Below are positions 50,900-61,579 of a DNA stretch of 64,000 nucleotides, one piece after another. The stretch lies in assembly GCF_937616625.2 (NCBI RefSeq), contig NC_065572.1, positions 73,096,653 to 73,160,652 of the forward strand. Direction: 5' to 3'. Made by a program: the position numbers and the translations under genes. The DNA is from Mercurialis annua (taxonomy: Eukaryota > Streptophyta > Magnoliopsida > Malpighiales > Euphorbiaceae). Positions within the stretch are counted from its first letter, which is position 1, and each line of letters starts with the position of its first letter. Under the pieces are notes generated by a model. It was not told the DNA's origin, did no database searches, and was given only the letters and a program-made list of their open reading frames with translations.

Positions 50900-52160
50900 T
50901 AAGTTGTTTAATATAAATTGAATGAGAATTGTTTTGTTTTTCTTTAATGCTTTTATAATATTCTGTTTAATACTTTTTGTATCTGTTTTTTTAGTCTTCT
51001 AAGGTATTTGTTTATGCGTCTTAAACTTGAGAGAAATGTCTTTAAGCTTGATAATCTTGTCGTGTGGTTTCGTTTCTTGTAATTTGGTTTGGACGCTCTT
51101 TGATTTTATGATATTAGTTAAGCAATTGTCTATGCTAACTTAAATACAGTGACGATAGACAATATTGACTGTTTCAGTTTAGAAGGATACAAACTGCAAA
51201 TGCATTCTGTTATCTTATGCTAAAACTGATCTTAGATATTATAGATGTGTATTGAGATGCTTATGCATTGTCATTGTTGTGCTAAGCTACAGTTTTGAGT
51301 CTATCGTGTAACGTGTTTTGCCAAATTGTCTGGAGTTTACATTTCTGTTGTATTTGTAACCAAATATATATGGAATACTTAGGATTATTATTTGGCGGAC
51401 CAAATTTATGTTGAATTCTGTCATAGTTGAACCTTTGATATTGGCATATAACATTTCAGTGTACATACTTCATAGGAATTTTGGGAAGTATAGTGTATGT
51501 TTAAGAAATTAGAAACATCTTATGCATTTTGTAAATTTGGATAGAATTTGGCTAAGAATAACCAATTCAATGGAAGTCAAAAACCTTAGGTCTTAATGTA
51601 TTATTTTACAGTTGCAATTTGAAAACATGTCAAGTATGGATTTGCAAGTGAGTCCATTCTAACTCATAATATTCATTTATTTTAAACAACTTTGTTAAGG
51701 CATGCATATTGATTTTAGCTTTAGAATCCAATTCTGGTGTTTTTCAATGATGAATTGCTTTCTCGTTATGCCTTGTTCTACTATGTTATTCCATTTCTGG
51801 ATAACACTTAATCCAGTTTTCAGGTAACTTTCAAGTTTTGGATTGATTCTATTTATTAAAGTTTACTTTCTTAGAAGGAATCTAAAATTTATGCTTTGGC
51901 ATCCTAGCGAGTCAGCTTTTATGAGAATGATGACTCATTTCAGCATGTGCTTGTCAGTTGTCTCTATGTTCTTTGCTTTCCTATATCTTGTGCACCGCGT
52001 ATGCATAGGGTCAATTGTTTATATGCATTTATTTATGTAACACACATATATGCTGTATTAACTTCAACGATGCTAGTCATGGACACCAGGTGTCTTATAT
52101 TCTTAATCATGTGAAATATCCTTGTTATGGTGGATTATAATCTAATGGTTTTGGCTACGA
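50900..52160. other. Transcribed-looking spacer before the PGAP3 pseudogene
   Basis: T-rich with several splice-like acceptors (for example ttattttacag near 51611), resembling intron sequence of the decayed PGAP3 copy that follows. No exon 1 could be identified. Confidence 0.3.
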
Positions 52161-52194
52161 GGCTTGAATGAATATATACTGCTTCCCGAGAAAG

Positions 52195-53062
52195 GCTGTG
52201 GCTTCAACAGTTGCTGGACTTGAATGGAAAAGCTTTGGGATTGATTTCTCTATGTGGAGTAGCTTGCTCTGGTCCAGTTGATTCCATGGCCAAAGGTACA
52301 ATTTCTCGTCCTTCAGGCATATGCACATGGGACGCCCATCTTATAATTGATTTATTCATGTGTGTTAGTTTATGTGCTGGATATGCAGCCTTATGAGTTT
52401 TTTATTGCTTTGTTCTAGAGCTACTAGTGCTATTTCTCCAAGCCTGTTGCTGTTGCTGTTTAGCTTGTCCTGGTGTGTTCAATCCTTAAGGGTTCCTACG
52501 ACACTAATAAATGTGAATCCCCGTTTGGCATCTTGAGATTCTTACAGTTTCATGTCATTAGACATATGGCTCCAAGCTTGAGGTTAATTCAATTTATATT
52601 TTCGTATGCATGTGCTCATATTGGGGTGTTATTTCCTGAATGGCTAAAACTAGTGGTAAAATTAATGAAGGCATTTCACTTTATTTGGTCATCTCATACT
52701 TTATTATTTATGGAACATTTGATTTATGACTCAACTTTTAATTTTCTTCGAGTATCGTTTTGAACTTTAGCTCAGAGTCAACACTCAACTGGTCCATTTG
52801 ATCATGCAAGTCTTGCCGGTCAAATCATGAGAGAATGGCTCTTTGAGTAATTGGCATGTCGTTGTCTCCAATCATTCTCCGTGAAATTGGTAGGCTGTGC
52901 TACTCCTAGTGCCCGTGCAATACTCTCGAGAAATTTGTGGCCGCTGCCGTGTTAAGCTCTTGCAATGGCCAGTGTTCTTTGGCATGCCACCACGATATCT
53001 CACCACATCCATTACTGGACGATGCTGATGAAAAGTAGTAGCTTTAAAGAAAGCAGCAAGTG
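52195..53062 (+). pseudogene. PGAP3: Decayed PGAP3 copy
   Basis: Three stretches align in order with the intact gene at 43198-45490. The first is 52210-52300 (cttgaatggaaaagctttgg against cttgaaatggaaactttggg of exon 2). The second is about 52530-52645, which resembles exon 4 (ILR...R...A..R...HI pattern). The third is about 52790-53062, resembling exon 5 (gcaatactctcgagaaattt against gcaatgctgttagaaatcta, then ctttggcatgccaccac against ctttggcacgccacaac). Frames are broken by indels and stops, so it makes no protein. The third stretch is the clearest. Confidence 0.6.
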
Positions 53063-54009
53063 AACGAACATGTGTGCAAGAAGATTTGTAGATTCCGTGT
53101 TGTAAATGACTGCTTTCCTTTTCAATGATACTTTTTGCTTTCTATTTTTAGTGGGCATTATCGGATAAACCATGAGATATGAATATTTAATTTTTTTTCT
53201 TTTTTCATGTAACGTTTGAGTGTGAAATTATCGAGAAGAATGATATTTCTACCATGAAGGACCGCGACCTATTCTGTTCTATGGACAAAAATAATTAAGA
53301 CTACGAATGGAAACGATGGATACAAGATTGATAATCCAACATATCAAACAAGTAAGAACTGAAGTGGTGATAATCCAACACATAAAACAAACAATAATTT
53401 AGACAGCTCGTCTTATCAACCATGTTTTATGACTAAGGTTATGAAATAAGACCCAGCAAGAAAAGAGCTCCACACTTAAACCAAGCCCTAGCTTGATTGG
53501 GGTAAATGGACTAGGAAAATACAGACTTTTTGAAAAGTGGCAATAGTCTTTTACTTGGTTCAAATTATCTTTTTCATTTTCTGAAAATTTGAGAGCTTGA
53601 CTTTCGTTTAATTAGGGAGGTGACCTTCCTGACAAAACCTAGTTAGATTGCAATTTTCACCATTTTTAAATTATTTTTTTAATTTATTATTATTCAACTT
53701 TTTTAAATTCGCATGAAAAATAATTTTATCTTATTTTATTTATAAGTTCTATATGATAACATTAATAGAGGAATCTGAAACCATTGATTAAATAGAAAAA
53801 TAAGATAAAAAAATAGAGGCTAACAATAGAAAAGAAAGCTTTCAACCCTAAAATAATATAAGAGGCCTTTATATAGATAAAACTAAGCAATAAAGGAAAA
53901 GACTATACTACCCTACGATAGCATATTATTTACGCTAACGATATCTATTTTATTTTACAATTATTTATAATAAAATTAATATTATATATTAATATTATAC
54001 TAGATATTT
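53063..54009. other. AT-rich intergenic DNA
   Basis: No gene or bounded repeat seen. Confidence 0.4.
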
Positions 54010-54018
54010 TAATATTTA

Positions 54019-54399
54019 GGCTTAATCACCAAAAAAATACCAAATTTGTGTGAGTTTTGTCAGTTATATCCAAATTTTTAAAAAATCGACCCATTTAGCC
54101 CGTTTTAGCATATTTACTATCTTTTGTAGCCATTTTTTAAATCGGACCACTTTTTTTGCTAATATGTCAGCCAGGTCACTATCACTTCACCGAATGGGTG
54201 ACATGGCAACACTCCTCATCTAACTAAATCACATCATAAACCACATAATAACAAAAAAAATAGCAAAAAATTGGGTTGACATCAAAAATGGTTATAAAAG
54301 GTATCAAATGTGCTGAAGCAGACCAAATGGGCCAATTTTTAAAGATTTGGATATAAACGACAAAACTCGCACAAATTTGGTATTTTTGTTGATTAAGCC
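54019..54399. mobile_element. Mutator-type MITE
   Basis: Inverted repeats start ggcttaatcaccaaaaaaat and end tttgttgattaagcc, with inner arms gatttggatata / tatatccaaat matching. Flanked by the 9-bp duplication taatattta (54010-54018, 54400-54408). It is noncoding. Confidence 0.85.
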
Positions 54400-54549
54400 T
54401 AATATTTATGTGTAATTAAACTATTGATTTTTTTAATATGTAAGGAACAATTAAATTTTTACTTGAATTACTAGAAGAAAATCGATACACAAAAATTCAT
54501 ATTTTTTATTAATTTCATGCAAAATAATGAAAAAAACTATTTTCTAATT

Positions 54550-54602
54550 TATCAAATCTCATTAAATCGAATATGAAACAATTACATTTGTAAGAAATTA
54601 CT
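54550..54602 (-). mobile_element. Short LINE 3'-end fragment
   Basis: About 50 bp (tcaaatctcattaaatcgaa, then gaaacaattacatttgtaag) nearly identical to 18665-18718 in the LINE-derived insertion. It is a scrap without visible boundaries. Confidence 0.6.
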
Positions 54603-54860
54603 TCTATAATTAATGCTATTGTATTACACATTTAAATGCATGTCGTTTATATTGAAAATAAATAAGAAAAAAATATTAATCTTTCGTTCACAAAATCATC
54701 TCCCAATCTTTCACTTTATACCAATAAAATATTTTTATTATATATTATTAGTTTTATTTTTCCATTTTCTTTGTTTATTATATCGGTTTTTTCTTTTGAT
54801 TCTCTGACTTTTCTACTTTATGTTGGTGTTTATCTTCTCCAAAAATGAATCTTATGATAG

Positions 54861-54865
54861 AGATT
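54861..54865. repeat. LTR-element target duplication, left copy
   Basis: agatt, repeated at 62764-62768 directly after the right LTR; 5 bp is the usual duplication for Ty3/Gypsy integrase. Confidence 0.9.
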
Positions 54866-55458
54866 TGATGGATACCGAATCCTACTGAAAGTATAATGGA
54901 GCCGAGTTGCAGGGGATCCACTCTCAGGCGACGCCGGACTCCCCCTGAAGACCGAAAGATACGGAGGAGATGCCGAATCTCTAAGATTCGGTAATACACT
55001 AATAAAGACCGAATCCCACATGGTCCGCCAAGAGCGCGTCAGGTCCGGGATTCGGGTAAACGACTGAATATGGAAATATTGTCCTATTTGGACACAAACA
55101 CTACATATGGAAGGATAAGCTCTACTTTAGGAAGATAAGACTATTTAGGAAGACGTTCCTAAATAGGACTCTTATCAGATTAAGGTAGATCTCGACAAAT
55201 CAGGAGAATCCCTACGATACGGCCGAATCCCTACAAAGTAGGATTCACCTGCCTAATACAACTCTACTAGGTATATTCGACTACTATAAAAGGAGCGCGA
55301 GGTATGCCTAGAATCACAATTACATTCATATACTCAAAACGCTGCTCAAAGCTCTAAACTGACTTTAGCATCGGAGAGTTAATCGGACAACCACCGTCCG
55401 GTTAGCTTCTACCCTGTTTTGCAGGTTCACTCACCGGTTCAGAAGGCAGACTCCATCA
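54866..55458 (+). repeat. 5' LTR (593 bp)
   Basis: Starts TGATGG and ends CCATCA, a 6-bp inverted repeat with the canonical TG...CA. By eye it is identical to the 3' LTR (62171-62763) over its full length. A TATA box (tataaaag, 55285-55292) sits at the expected place for the element promoter. A target-like inverted repeat tttaggaaga...cttcctaaat lies in the middle. Confidence 0.95.
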
Positions 55459-55480
55459 ATTGGCGCCGTCTGTGGGAAAA
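55459..55480 (+). other. Primer-binding site
   Basis: Directly after the LTR: at, then tggcgccgtctgtgggaa. TGG pairs with the CCA end of a tRNA, and tggcgccgt would also match the 3' end of tRNA-Asp as I remember it; the rest does not, so the primer tRNA is unassigned. Confidence 0.7.
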
Positions 55481-55542
55481 GCTTAACTAAACTTCAAAAG
55501 AAGGAGCTTTTCTGAACTCAAATACAAATCTCATTGAAGAAG

Positions 55543-58500
55543 ATGACTTCTGAAAGAGTAAACCTGAAGGATCAAACGACACAGAGAAAACGAAAAGCAA
55601 CAGAACTCTCAACTCCTCCTCCAGTGACTTTTGACGGAGAGGACTTCGGGAGAATAGCTGAAGAGCACAACGAAGCTCTGGTGGTGGCCATGATCATCGA
55701 ACACTGGAACGTTGAGAGAATCCTGATCGATGAAGGAAGCGCAATAAACCTAATAACAAAAAAGGCCTACGAAAGCCTAGGAGGAGACCTAGCGGAACTA
55801 AAACGAAATGCCACGCCTGTGGTAGGATTTGGGGGCTTGCCAATTAAGCCCAACGGAACAATTACACTCGATGTCAAGCTAGGAAGGACAAGGAAAAGCG
55901 AGGAATTACCTACACGGTTTAGCGTCGTAGAAATCGACCTGCCGTACAACGCGATACTGGGGAGACCTTTCCTCCACGACTCAGCCGCCGTGACGAGCAT
56001 AAAGGCGCTAACCATGAAGATACCGACGAAACAAGGAATTATCACGATACAAGGAAACCGAGCCGAGGCGAAAAAGTGCTACGAGCAAGCAATAAAAGAA
56101 TCAGGCGAAGCAATGGCAATAGAAGAAATCCTTAATCACGACATCGAAGAAAAAGAAACAGCACCCGAAGGCGAAACAAAGAAACTCCAACTCGACAAGG
56201 AGAAAAGAGTAAATCTCGGCGCAAACATGAACCCAAAGATCGAAAGCGAAATCACGGCCATGCTGAAAAACAACGTCAAAACCTTCGCTGCAAACGCATC
56301 AGAAATAGTCGGAATAGACCCCCAAGTCATTACTCATGATCTAAATGTAGCAGAAGCGGCGAACCCAGTGAAGCAAAAGAAAAGGAAGTTCTCGGAAGAA
56401 AAACAGAAAATAATCGCTGAAGAAGTAGAAAAACTGGAGAAAGCAGGATTCATACGAGAAGTCCACTACCCCGAATGGGTAGCTAACGTAGTTATCGTAA
56501 AGAAAGCCAACGGGAAAAACAGAATGTGTGTGGATTACACCGATCTAAACAAAGCGTGTCCTAAAGATAGCTACCCTCTCCCAGATATCGATCAACTCGT
56601 GGACTCTACTGCTGGACACGCGATGTATAGCCTAGCCGACGCAGCTCAAGGCTACCACCAAATCCAGATGAAGGAGCAAGACCAGGAAAAAACTTCATTC
56701 ATCACGGAGGGAGGAACCTACTGCTACACGGCAATGCCTTTTGGCTTGAAAAATGCTGGAGCAACATACCAAAGACTTATGAATTTCATGTTCAAAGACG
56801 AGATAGGAAGGCGAGTCCAGGTGTATGTAGACGACCTAATCATCAAGAGCGAGAAGGAAGAAACCCATGCAAAAGATCTTGAAGAAACATTCAACATACT
56901 GAATAAGTTTGGAATGAAGCTGAACCCCGACAAATGTACGTTCGGCGTACAAGGCGGGAAATTCCTGGGATTCATGATATCTCAAAGAGGAATAGAGGCG
57001 AACCCCGAGAAGATCAAAGCAATTATGGACATGAAGGCACCAAGAAGCATAAATGAAATTCAAAAACTCAACGGGCGAATCACAGCACTCGGTAGATTCA
57101 TGTCTTGCTCAGCAAAAAGATGCTTGCCTTTCTTCAAAGCCCTCAAAGGAACACAAAAATTTGAATGGAATGAAGACTGCGAGAACGCCTTTGAAGAAAT
57201 AAAGAAGTTCCTCGTCACCCCTCCATTGCTAAGCAGACCGCTGAAAGGGGAGACGCTATACCTATACATCAGCACCACGCACGAGACCATCGGGACAGTG
57301 CTGGTAAGGGAAGAAGATAACGAGATGAAGCCAATCTACTACATTAGTCGAGTCCTGAAGGGCGCGGAGACACGATACCCCGAGATCGAAAAAATGGCAC
57401 TTGCCGTACTGACCACAGCTAAAAAGCTGAGATACTACTTCCAAAGTCACAACGTTGTGGTAAGGACAAATCAACCATTGCGAAAGGCGATCCAACGACC
57501 AGAAACCTCCGGAAGATTAGTCCACTGGTCCATCCAACTCAGCGAACACGACATAAGATACGAACCTCGCCCAACTCTGAAAGCACAAGCTTTGGCGGAC
57601 TTCGTAGCAGAAATAACTCCAACCGAGACTGGCCAACCCAAACCAGCCTTGGTATGGGAACTCCACGTAGATGGAGCATCGAATGAAAAAGGAGCTGGAG
57701 CAGGAGCCATCCTCAAAGGACCCGAAAAAATCAAGATCGAATATGGAGTAAACATCCAATTCGCCGCCAGCAACAATGTAGCTGAGTATGAAGCCCTAAT
57801 TGCAGGCCTCGGCCTCGCATTAGAAATAAGAACGGAAATCCTAAAAATCTATAGCGACTCCCAGCTGGTGGTAAATCAAGTCAAGGGAGAATATCAAGCC
57901 AAAGAAACAGGGATGATCGAATACCTGAGTCAAGTCAAAACACAGCTTCAACAGCTGGAAGCACAAGGAGGACAATGGGAAATCATTCAAATCCCGAGAG
58001 AGGAAAACACCGAAGCCGACGCCATCGCCAAATCAGCGTCAGAACTCGGAGATCTATTCACTAAAATGCAGCTAAAGGAAATTCTCGAATCACCAAGCAC
58101 CAGAAAAACAGAAGTCATGGCAATCGAGGAGGTCGACTCCTGGATGACTCCACTGATCAAATATCTAGACCGCGGCGAATTACCAACAGACAAAGTCGAA
58201 GCCATTCGCACCATCAGAAAATCTGCCAACTACTCTTTTCACAATGGAGTTCTTTACCGAACCTCATTAACTCATCCATGGTCTAGGTGTGTCTCGCCTC
58301 AGACAGGAGAATCCATCTTAAAGGAAATCCACGAAGGAATATGCGGCGCGCACGAAGGAGCAGTTACCATAGCAAGAAAAACAATACTCCAGGGATACTA
58401 CTGGCCAACCATCAAAGAAGACGCAAAAGCATTAGTCAAGAAATGCGATAAATGCCAAAGACACGACAACATCAGTCGTGTACCGGCAGTGCCTCAAGGA

Positions 58501-59376
58501 TCAATGGAAAGCCCATGGCCGTTCGCCACTTGGGGGATTGACATAGTTGGACCGTTCGAAACGGGAAAACATCAAGCGAAATTCCTAATCGTCGCAATAG
58601 AGCACTTCACAAAATGGGTAGAGGTAGCACCTGTCGCAACCATCACCGCAGCCAAAGTAGAGGAATTCTTCAAGAACGAAGTAATATGCCGATTCGGCAT
58701 ACCCCACACTGTAATAGCAGACAACGGCAAACAATTCAATTGCAAGCGGTTCAAGGCATTTTGCAAAGGACTAATGATCAATTTGAAATTTACTTCGGTG
58801 GCGCACCCCCAGACAAACGGAATGACAGAAGTCACCAACCGAACCATAGCACAAGGAATAAAAAAGAGACTTTCTCAGTACAAGGAGAACTGGGTAGATG
58901 AATTATACAGCGTTCTATGGGCATACAGAACAACTCCTAGAAAAGGAACTGGCGAAACACCTTTCAGGCTCGCCTACGGCACTGAAGCAGTAATTCCAGT
59001 AGAAATTGGCATACCCAGTATCAGAGTAAACTATCTAGAAGAAGAAACCAATGAGGCTAGAACAAGACTATGTCTAGACCTACTAGAGGAGAGAAGGGAT
59101 GAAGCGGTAGCCCGAGCCGCTACATACAAGAAGCAAGCCGCAAAATACCATAACAAAAGAATGAATTTTAGAGAATTTCAAAGAGGCGATCTGGTCTTAC
59201 GAAACGCGGAAGTTGGCAGAGGAAACGCAGGAGTAAAGAAAATGCAAGCTAATTGGGAAGGCCCCTTCATCATAGAAGAAGCTACTGGCAAAGGCGCATA
59301 TAGACTAAAGACAATAACTGGGTCGATGGTACCCAGATATTGGAATGTAGAACACCTGAGAAAGTATTATCAATAA
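55543..59376 (+). CDS. Retrotransposon pol: protease, RT, dual RNase H, integrase (1277 aa)
   Basis: Uninterrupted ORF; the first ATG is at 55543. Domains, numbered from that ATG: aspartic protease (about 45-160) with LIDEGSAINLI (DEG 63-65, where DTG/DSG or DGG is usual) and ILGRPFL; reverse transcriptase (about 280-450; SLADAAQGYHQ, MPFGLKNA, YVDD 428-431); a first, degenerate RNase H (about 570-690); a second, archaeal-type RNase H (706-833; D710, E748, D772, D826); and integrase with an HHCC zinc finger (H930 or H937, C968, C971), GIDIVGPF, IADNGKQF and HPQTNGMTE supplying the D-D-E triad. The C-terminus holds a chromodomain-less tail. Gag is missing at the N-terminus. Confidence 0.95.
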   Translation: MTSERVNLKDQTTQRKRKATELSTPPPVTFDGEDFGRIAEEHNEALVVAMIIEHWNVERILIDEGSAINLITKKAYESLGGDLAELKRNATPVVGFGGLPIKPNGTITLDVKLGRTRKSEELPTRFSVVEIDLPYNAILGRPFLHDSAAVTSIKALTMKIPTKQGIITIQGNRAEAKKCYEQAIKESGEAMAIEEILNHDIEEKETAPEGETKKLQLDKEKRVNLGANMNPKIESEITAMLKNNVKTFAANASEIVGIDPQVITHDLNVAEAANPVKQKKRKFSEEKQKIIAEEVEKLEKAGFIREVHYPEWVANVVIVKKANGKNRMCVDYTDLNKACPKDSYPLPDIDQLVDSTAGHAMYSLADAAQGYHQIQMKEQDQEKTSFITEGGTYCYTAMPFGLKNAGATYQRLMNFMFKDEIGRRVQVYVDDLIIKSEKEETHAKDLEETFNILNKFGMKLNPDKCTFGVQGGKFLGFMISQRGIEANPEKIKAIMDMKAPRSINEIQKLNGRITALGRFMSCSAKRCLPFFKALKGTQKFEWNEDCENAFEEIKKFLVTPPLLSRPLKGETLYLYISTTHETIGTVLVREEDNEMKPIYYISRVLKGAETRYPEIEKMALAVLTTAKKLRYYFQSHNVVVRTNQPLRKAIQRPETSGRLVHWSIQLSEHDIRYEPRPTLKAQALADFVAEITPTETGQPKPALVWELHVDGASNEKGAGAGAILKGPEKIKIEYGVNIQFAASNNVAEYEALIAGLGLALEIRTEILKIYSDSQLVVNQVKGEYQAKETGMIEYLSQVKTQLQQLEAQGGQWEIIQIPREENTEADAIAKSASELGDLFTKMQLKEILESPSTRKTEVMAIEEVDSWMTPLIKYLDRGELPTDKVEAIRTIRKSANYSFHNGVLYRTSLTHPWSRCVSPQTGESILKEIHEGICGAHEGAVTIARKTILQGYYWPTIKEDAKALVKKCDKCQRHDNISRVPAVPQGSMESPWPFATWGIDIVGPFETGKHQAKFLIVAIEHFTKWVEVAPVATITAAKVEEFFKNEVICRFGIPHTVIADNGKQFNCKRFKAFCKGLMINLKFTSVAHPQTNGMTEVTNRTIAQGIKKRLSQYKENWVDELYSVLWAYRTTPRKGTGETPFRLAYGTEAVIPVEIGIPSIRVNYLEEETNEARTRLCLDLLEERRDEAVARAATYKKQAAKYHNKRMNFREFQRGDLVLRNAEVGRGNAGVKKMQANWEGPFIIEEATGKGAYRLKTITGSMVPRYWNVEHLRKYYQ

Positions 59377-59752
59377 ATTCATGGCTTGTACTTATTTCCA
59401 TTTTTGAGATAAAAGGCGATTTGGCGAAACAAACCTTATAGGCTCGCTCGAGACCTAATACATACAATTTAACAAGAGTCGTTTGAATCTTAGTTAAAAA
59501 TAATTTAGACTCGTCCGAGTCAAATAAATAAAAGGATCCATTCGGACCTACAAATAAATCACACCAGCAGAAGTTTAGATTAACTTCTCAAAATAACAAA
59601 CGAGTTTAGATTAACTCTACAACTAAAGAAAAGCAATGGTCAAAAGATCATTATATTAACAGAAGCAAAATTACAAAGGATCCGCCCACGATCCAATACA
59701 AAAAAAAAAAAAAAAAAAAAAAAGGGCGAAAGCAAAAAGGAGAAAATAAAAA
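59377..59752. other. Spacer between pol and the antisense gene
   Basis: Noncoding; contains a plus-strand A-run at 59700-59723 and lies at the convergent 3' ends of the two transcription units. Confidence 0.6.
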
Positions 59753-60813
59753 CTAAGCCTTATTCAAAGCGTCTTGCTTTTGCTTATCAAGCTTCGCCTT
59801 CACCTCCTTCGCCAAAGAAGCAGGGTCCAACTGATTGACTCCAGAAAGATCGACGCCAGGATTCTGCTCCCGCAGCTTTGCCCCGATCGCCAACCGGTAT
59901 TGAGTCATGACTTGGGAATAAAAGCTCCCAGAGTCACCCAATCGCCGGCGGAGACGCCCCTCTTCTTTCTTCAGATCATCCCTCTCCTTAGTGAGAGCAC
60001 CTGAAGAAGACTGTAGAGACTCGACTTCCTCGGACAAAGTTCGAACCCGAGCCTCTAAAGCGGAAATCTCCCGAGTCTTGGTAGATACGGAGGACCTCAG
60101 CTGTTGGATCAGACCAGTCGCCTCGCCAGCCTCCTCCTCCATCTTTTGTTTCTCGGAGAGCCAGGATTCGGAATCTCTCTGGAGCTTCTTCAATTGATCC
60201 ACCGCATCCCTTCGGCGGCGCTCCAAAACAGCGATGGACTGGACCACCTGCGAAAGAAAACAACAAATAAAAAAAAAAGAAAAAAAAAGAAGCAAATCAT
60301 AATATAAAAAAGAAAGAAGCATACCGAAAAACCGCCGAGACAGGCGAACTCAGCCAAATTATCGCCATGTTCGCGATCAATGGACTCAATGTCCTCCTTT
60401 ATCATAATATTCTCCATGCAAGCATGAAGAATGGCGACGTTTGAAAGACGAGGCGGATTTTGCGCGTCCGCCCAAGCAGCAAACCGAGGTGCCTCCTCGA
60501 AAGACACCCCAGAAGATTTCTTCTTCTTGGGACGCTTGGCAGAAGCCCCAGCCTGGTCCTCAGCAGGACGCTTCTGACCGCCAGTAGGCAACCCCTTCAG
60601 AGAAGGAGCTGATTCCTTCGAAGGAAGCAAAGGCGACTCAGAAGTCGCAGCGGGAACTTGATCGCCGGAAGCAAGACCAAGATCCACCGGATTAGGCGTT
60701 GGATCCGGTACGGCGACCGAAGACAGATTAGGAACGCCACTGGTGACCTCGCCCATATCTACAGTCATATCGACATGAAAATTGTCAAGCAAATGTTCAA
60801 GAGAAGTCGACAT
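59753..60813 (-). CDS. Antisense retrotransposon ORF, second part (spliced, coiled coil)
   Basis: Two exons on the minus strand, 60813-60325 and 60247-59753, joined in phase 0 across a canonical GT-AG intron (60324-60248, 77 nt, T-rich). The first exon starts MSTSLEHLLDNF and includes a basic KRPKKKK stretch that could be a nuclear signal. The second is a long heptad-rich coiled coil (VVQSIAVLERRRRD, LEARVRTLSEEVESL) ending ALNKA-stop. No catalytic motif. The ATG lies 1 nt after the stop of the upstream ORF (61549-60815), so the two may be one gene joined by an unresolved splice or two cistrons. Function in Tat elements is unknown. Confidence 0.7.
60248..60324 (-). other. Candidate spliceosomal intron in the antisense gene
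   Basis: Minus strand gtatgcttct ... tttctttcgcag, 77 nt and very T-rich, as plant introns are. Removing it joins the two exons in frame; reading through gives a stop shortly after the second exon of the frame. Confidence 0.7.
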
Positions 60814-60814
60814 C

Positions 60815-61549
60815 CTACAAAACAAAAACATAACAACAAAAGATTAGAAAAATACCTTCTAAAGGAAGACCCGCCAAAAGTATCTCACGGCGACTCAAAT
60901 ACTGTTCTAAAAGAACGCTGTACTTGGGCTTGTCAAAACGACAATCCGACAGCAAAGACAGGGCGAAGTCCTTCTCCCCATCATCCAGATCAGGTACATT
61001 AGTAAGCGAAACCTTACTAGAAGTAAAACTCCGCGAAAAAGAAGAGAAAGAAGAGTGCTGAACCAAGAAAAACTTAGGGGTCCAACCCTTCAAAGAAGAA
61101 GGAAGACTAAAAAGAGACCGATTCGGTCGACCACCAGCAAAAATAAATTCCTCACCCTTTCGGCGGGAGAAAACATAAAAATAATTAAAAAGAGCAAGCG
61201 AAGGCTCCTGCATCCGAACCCTACACGATTCCATAAAAGAACAAAGAAGGCGAATCGCGTTCGGATGCAGTTGACCCAAAGGAACACCTAAATTATGACA
61301 GACCTCTACGATTAAAGACTCTAAGGGAAACCTAAGACCCGCTAAAAGCTGTTCATGAAAAATTACTATCTTGGAAGGCGAATCAGTGCTACGATTCGCC
61401 CGATACGATTTTGCCGGTCTCAGAATAACATACGACTCGGGAAAGCTAAATTCCTCGGAATAACCGAGTATCTGCTCTCTTGACAAGGAGCTCCGGGTAT
61501 ATTCTAGCTCGTCACGAGCACCCTTCGCCCCCTCAGTTACTTCTGACAT
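60815..61549 (-). CDS. Antisense retrotransposon ORF, first part (putative gypsy-type transposon domain)
   Basis: Starts at MSEVTEGAKG (61549) rather than at the upstream GTG. Its body (PSKIVIFHEQLLAGLRFPL, LGVPLGQLHPNAIRLLCSF, RKGEEFIFAGG, GWTPKFFLV) matches the plant 'putative gypsy type transposon' domain (PF04195) as I recall it, which occurs in antisense ORFs of Tat/Ogre elements. A TAG stop at 60817-60815 precedes the next ORF by one base. A GT-AG interval at 60855-60815 (41 nt) is too short for a usual plant intron and would not keep the frame. Function unknown; not a gag. Confidence 0.7.
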   Translation of the reverse strand: MSEVTEGAKGARDELEYTRSSLSREQILGYSEEFSFPESYVILRPAKSYRANRSTDSPSKIVIFHEQLLAGLRFPLESLIVEVCHNLGVPLGQLHPNAIRLLCSFMESCRVRMQEPSLALFNYFYVFSRRKGEEFIFAGGRPNRSLFSLPSSLKGWTPKFFLVQHSSFSSFSRSFTSSKVSLTNVPDLDDGEKDFALSLLSDCRFDKPKYSVLLEQYLSRREILLAGLPLEGIFLIFCCYVFVL

Positions 61550-61579
61550 TTTAAAATTTTTAAAATGGGGGGGAAACAC

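Noticed and set aside
56724..58901. Minus- and plus-strand open frames inside pol
   Set aside because: Shadows of the pol frame; the true antisense gene starts only after the pol stop codon.
60815..61549. The antisense ORF as the missing gag of the element
   Set aside because: It is on the wrong strand relative to the genomic RNA, has no zinc knuckle and resembles the known antisense domain of Tat elements.
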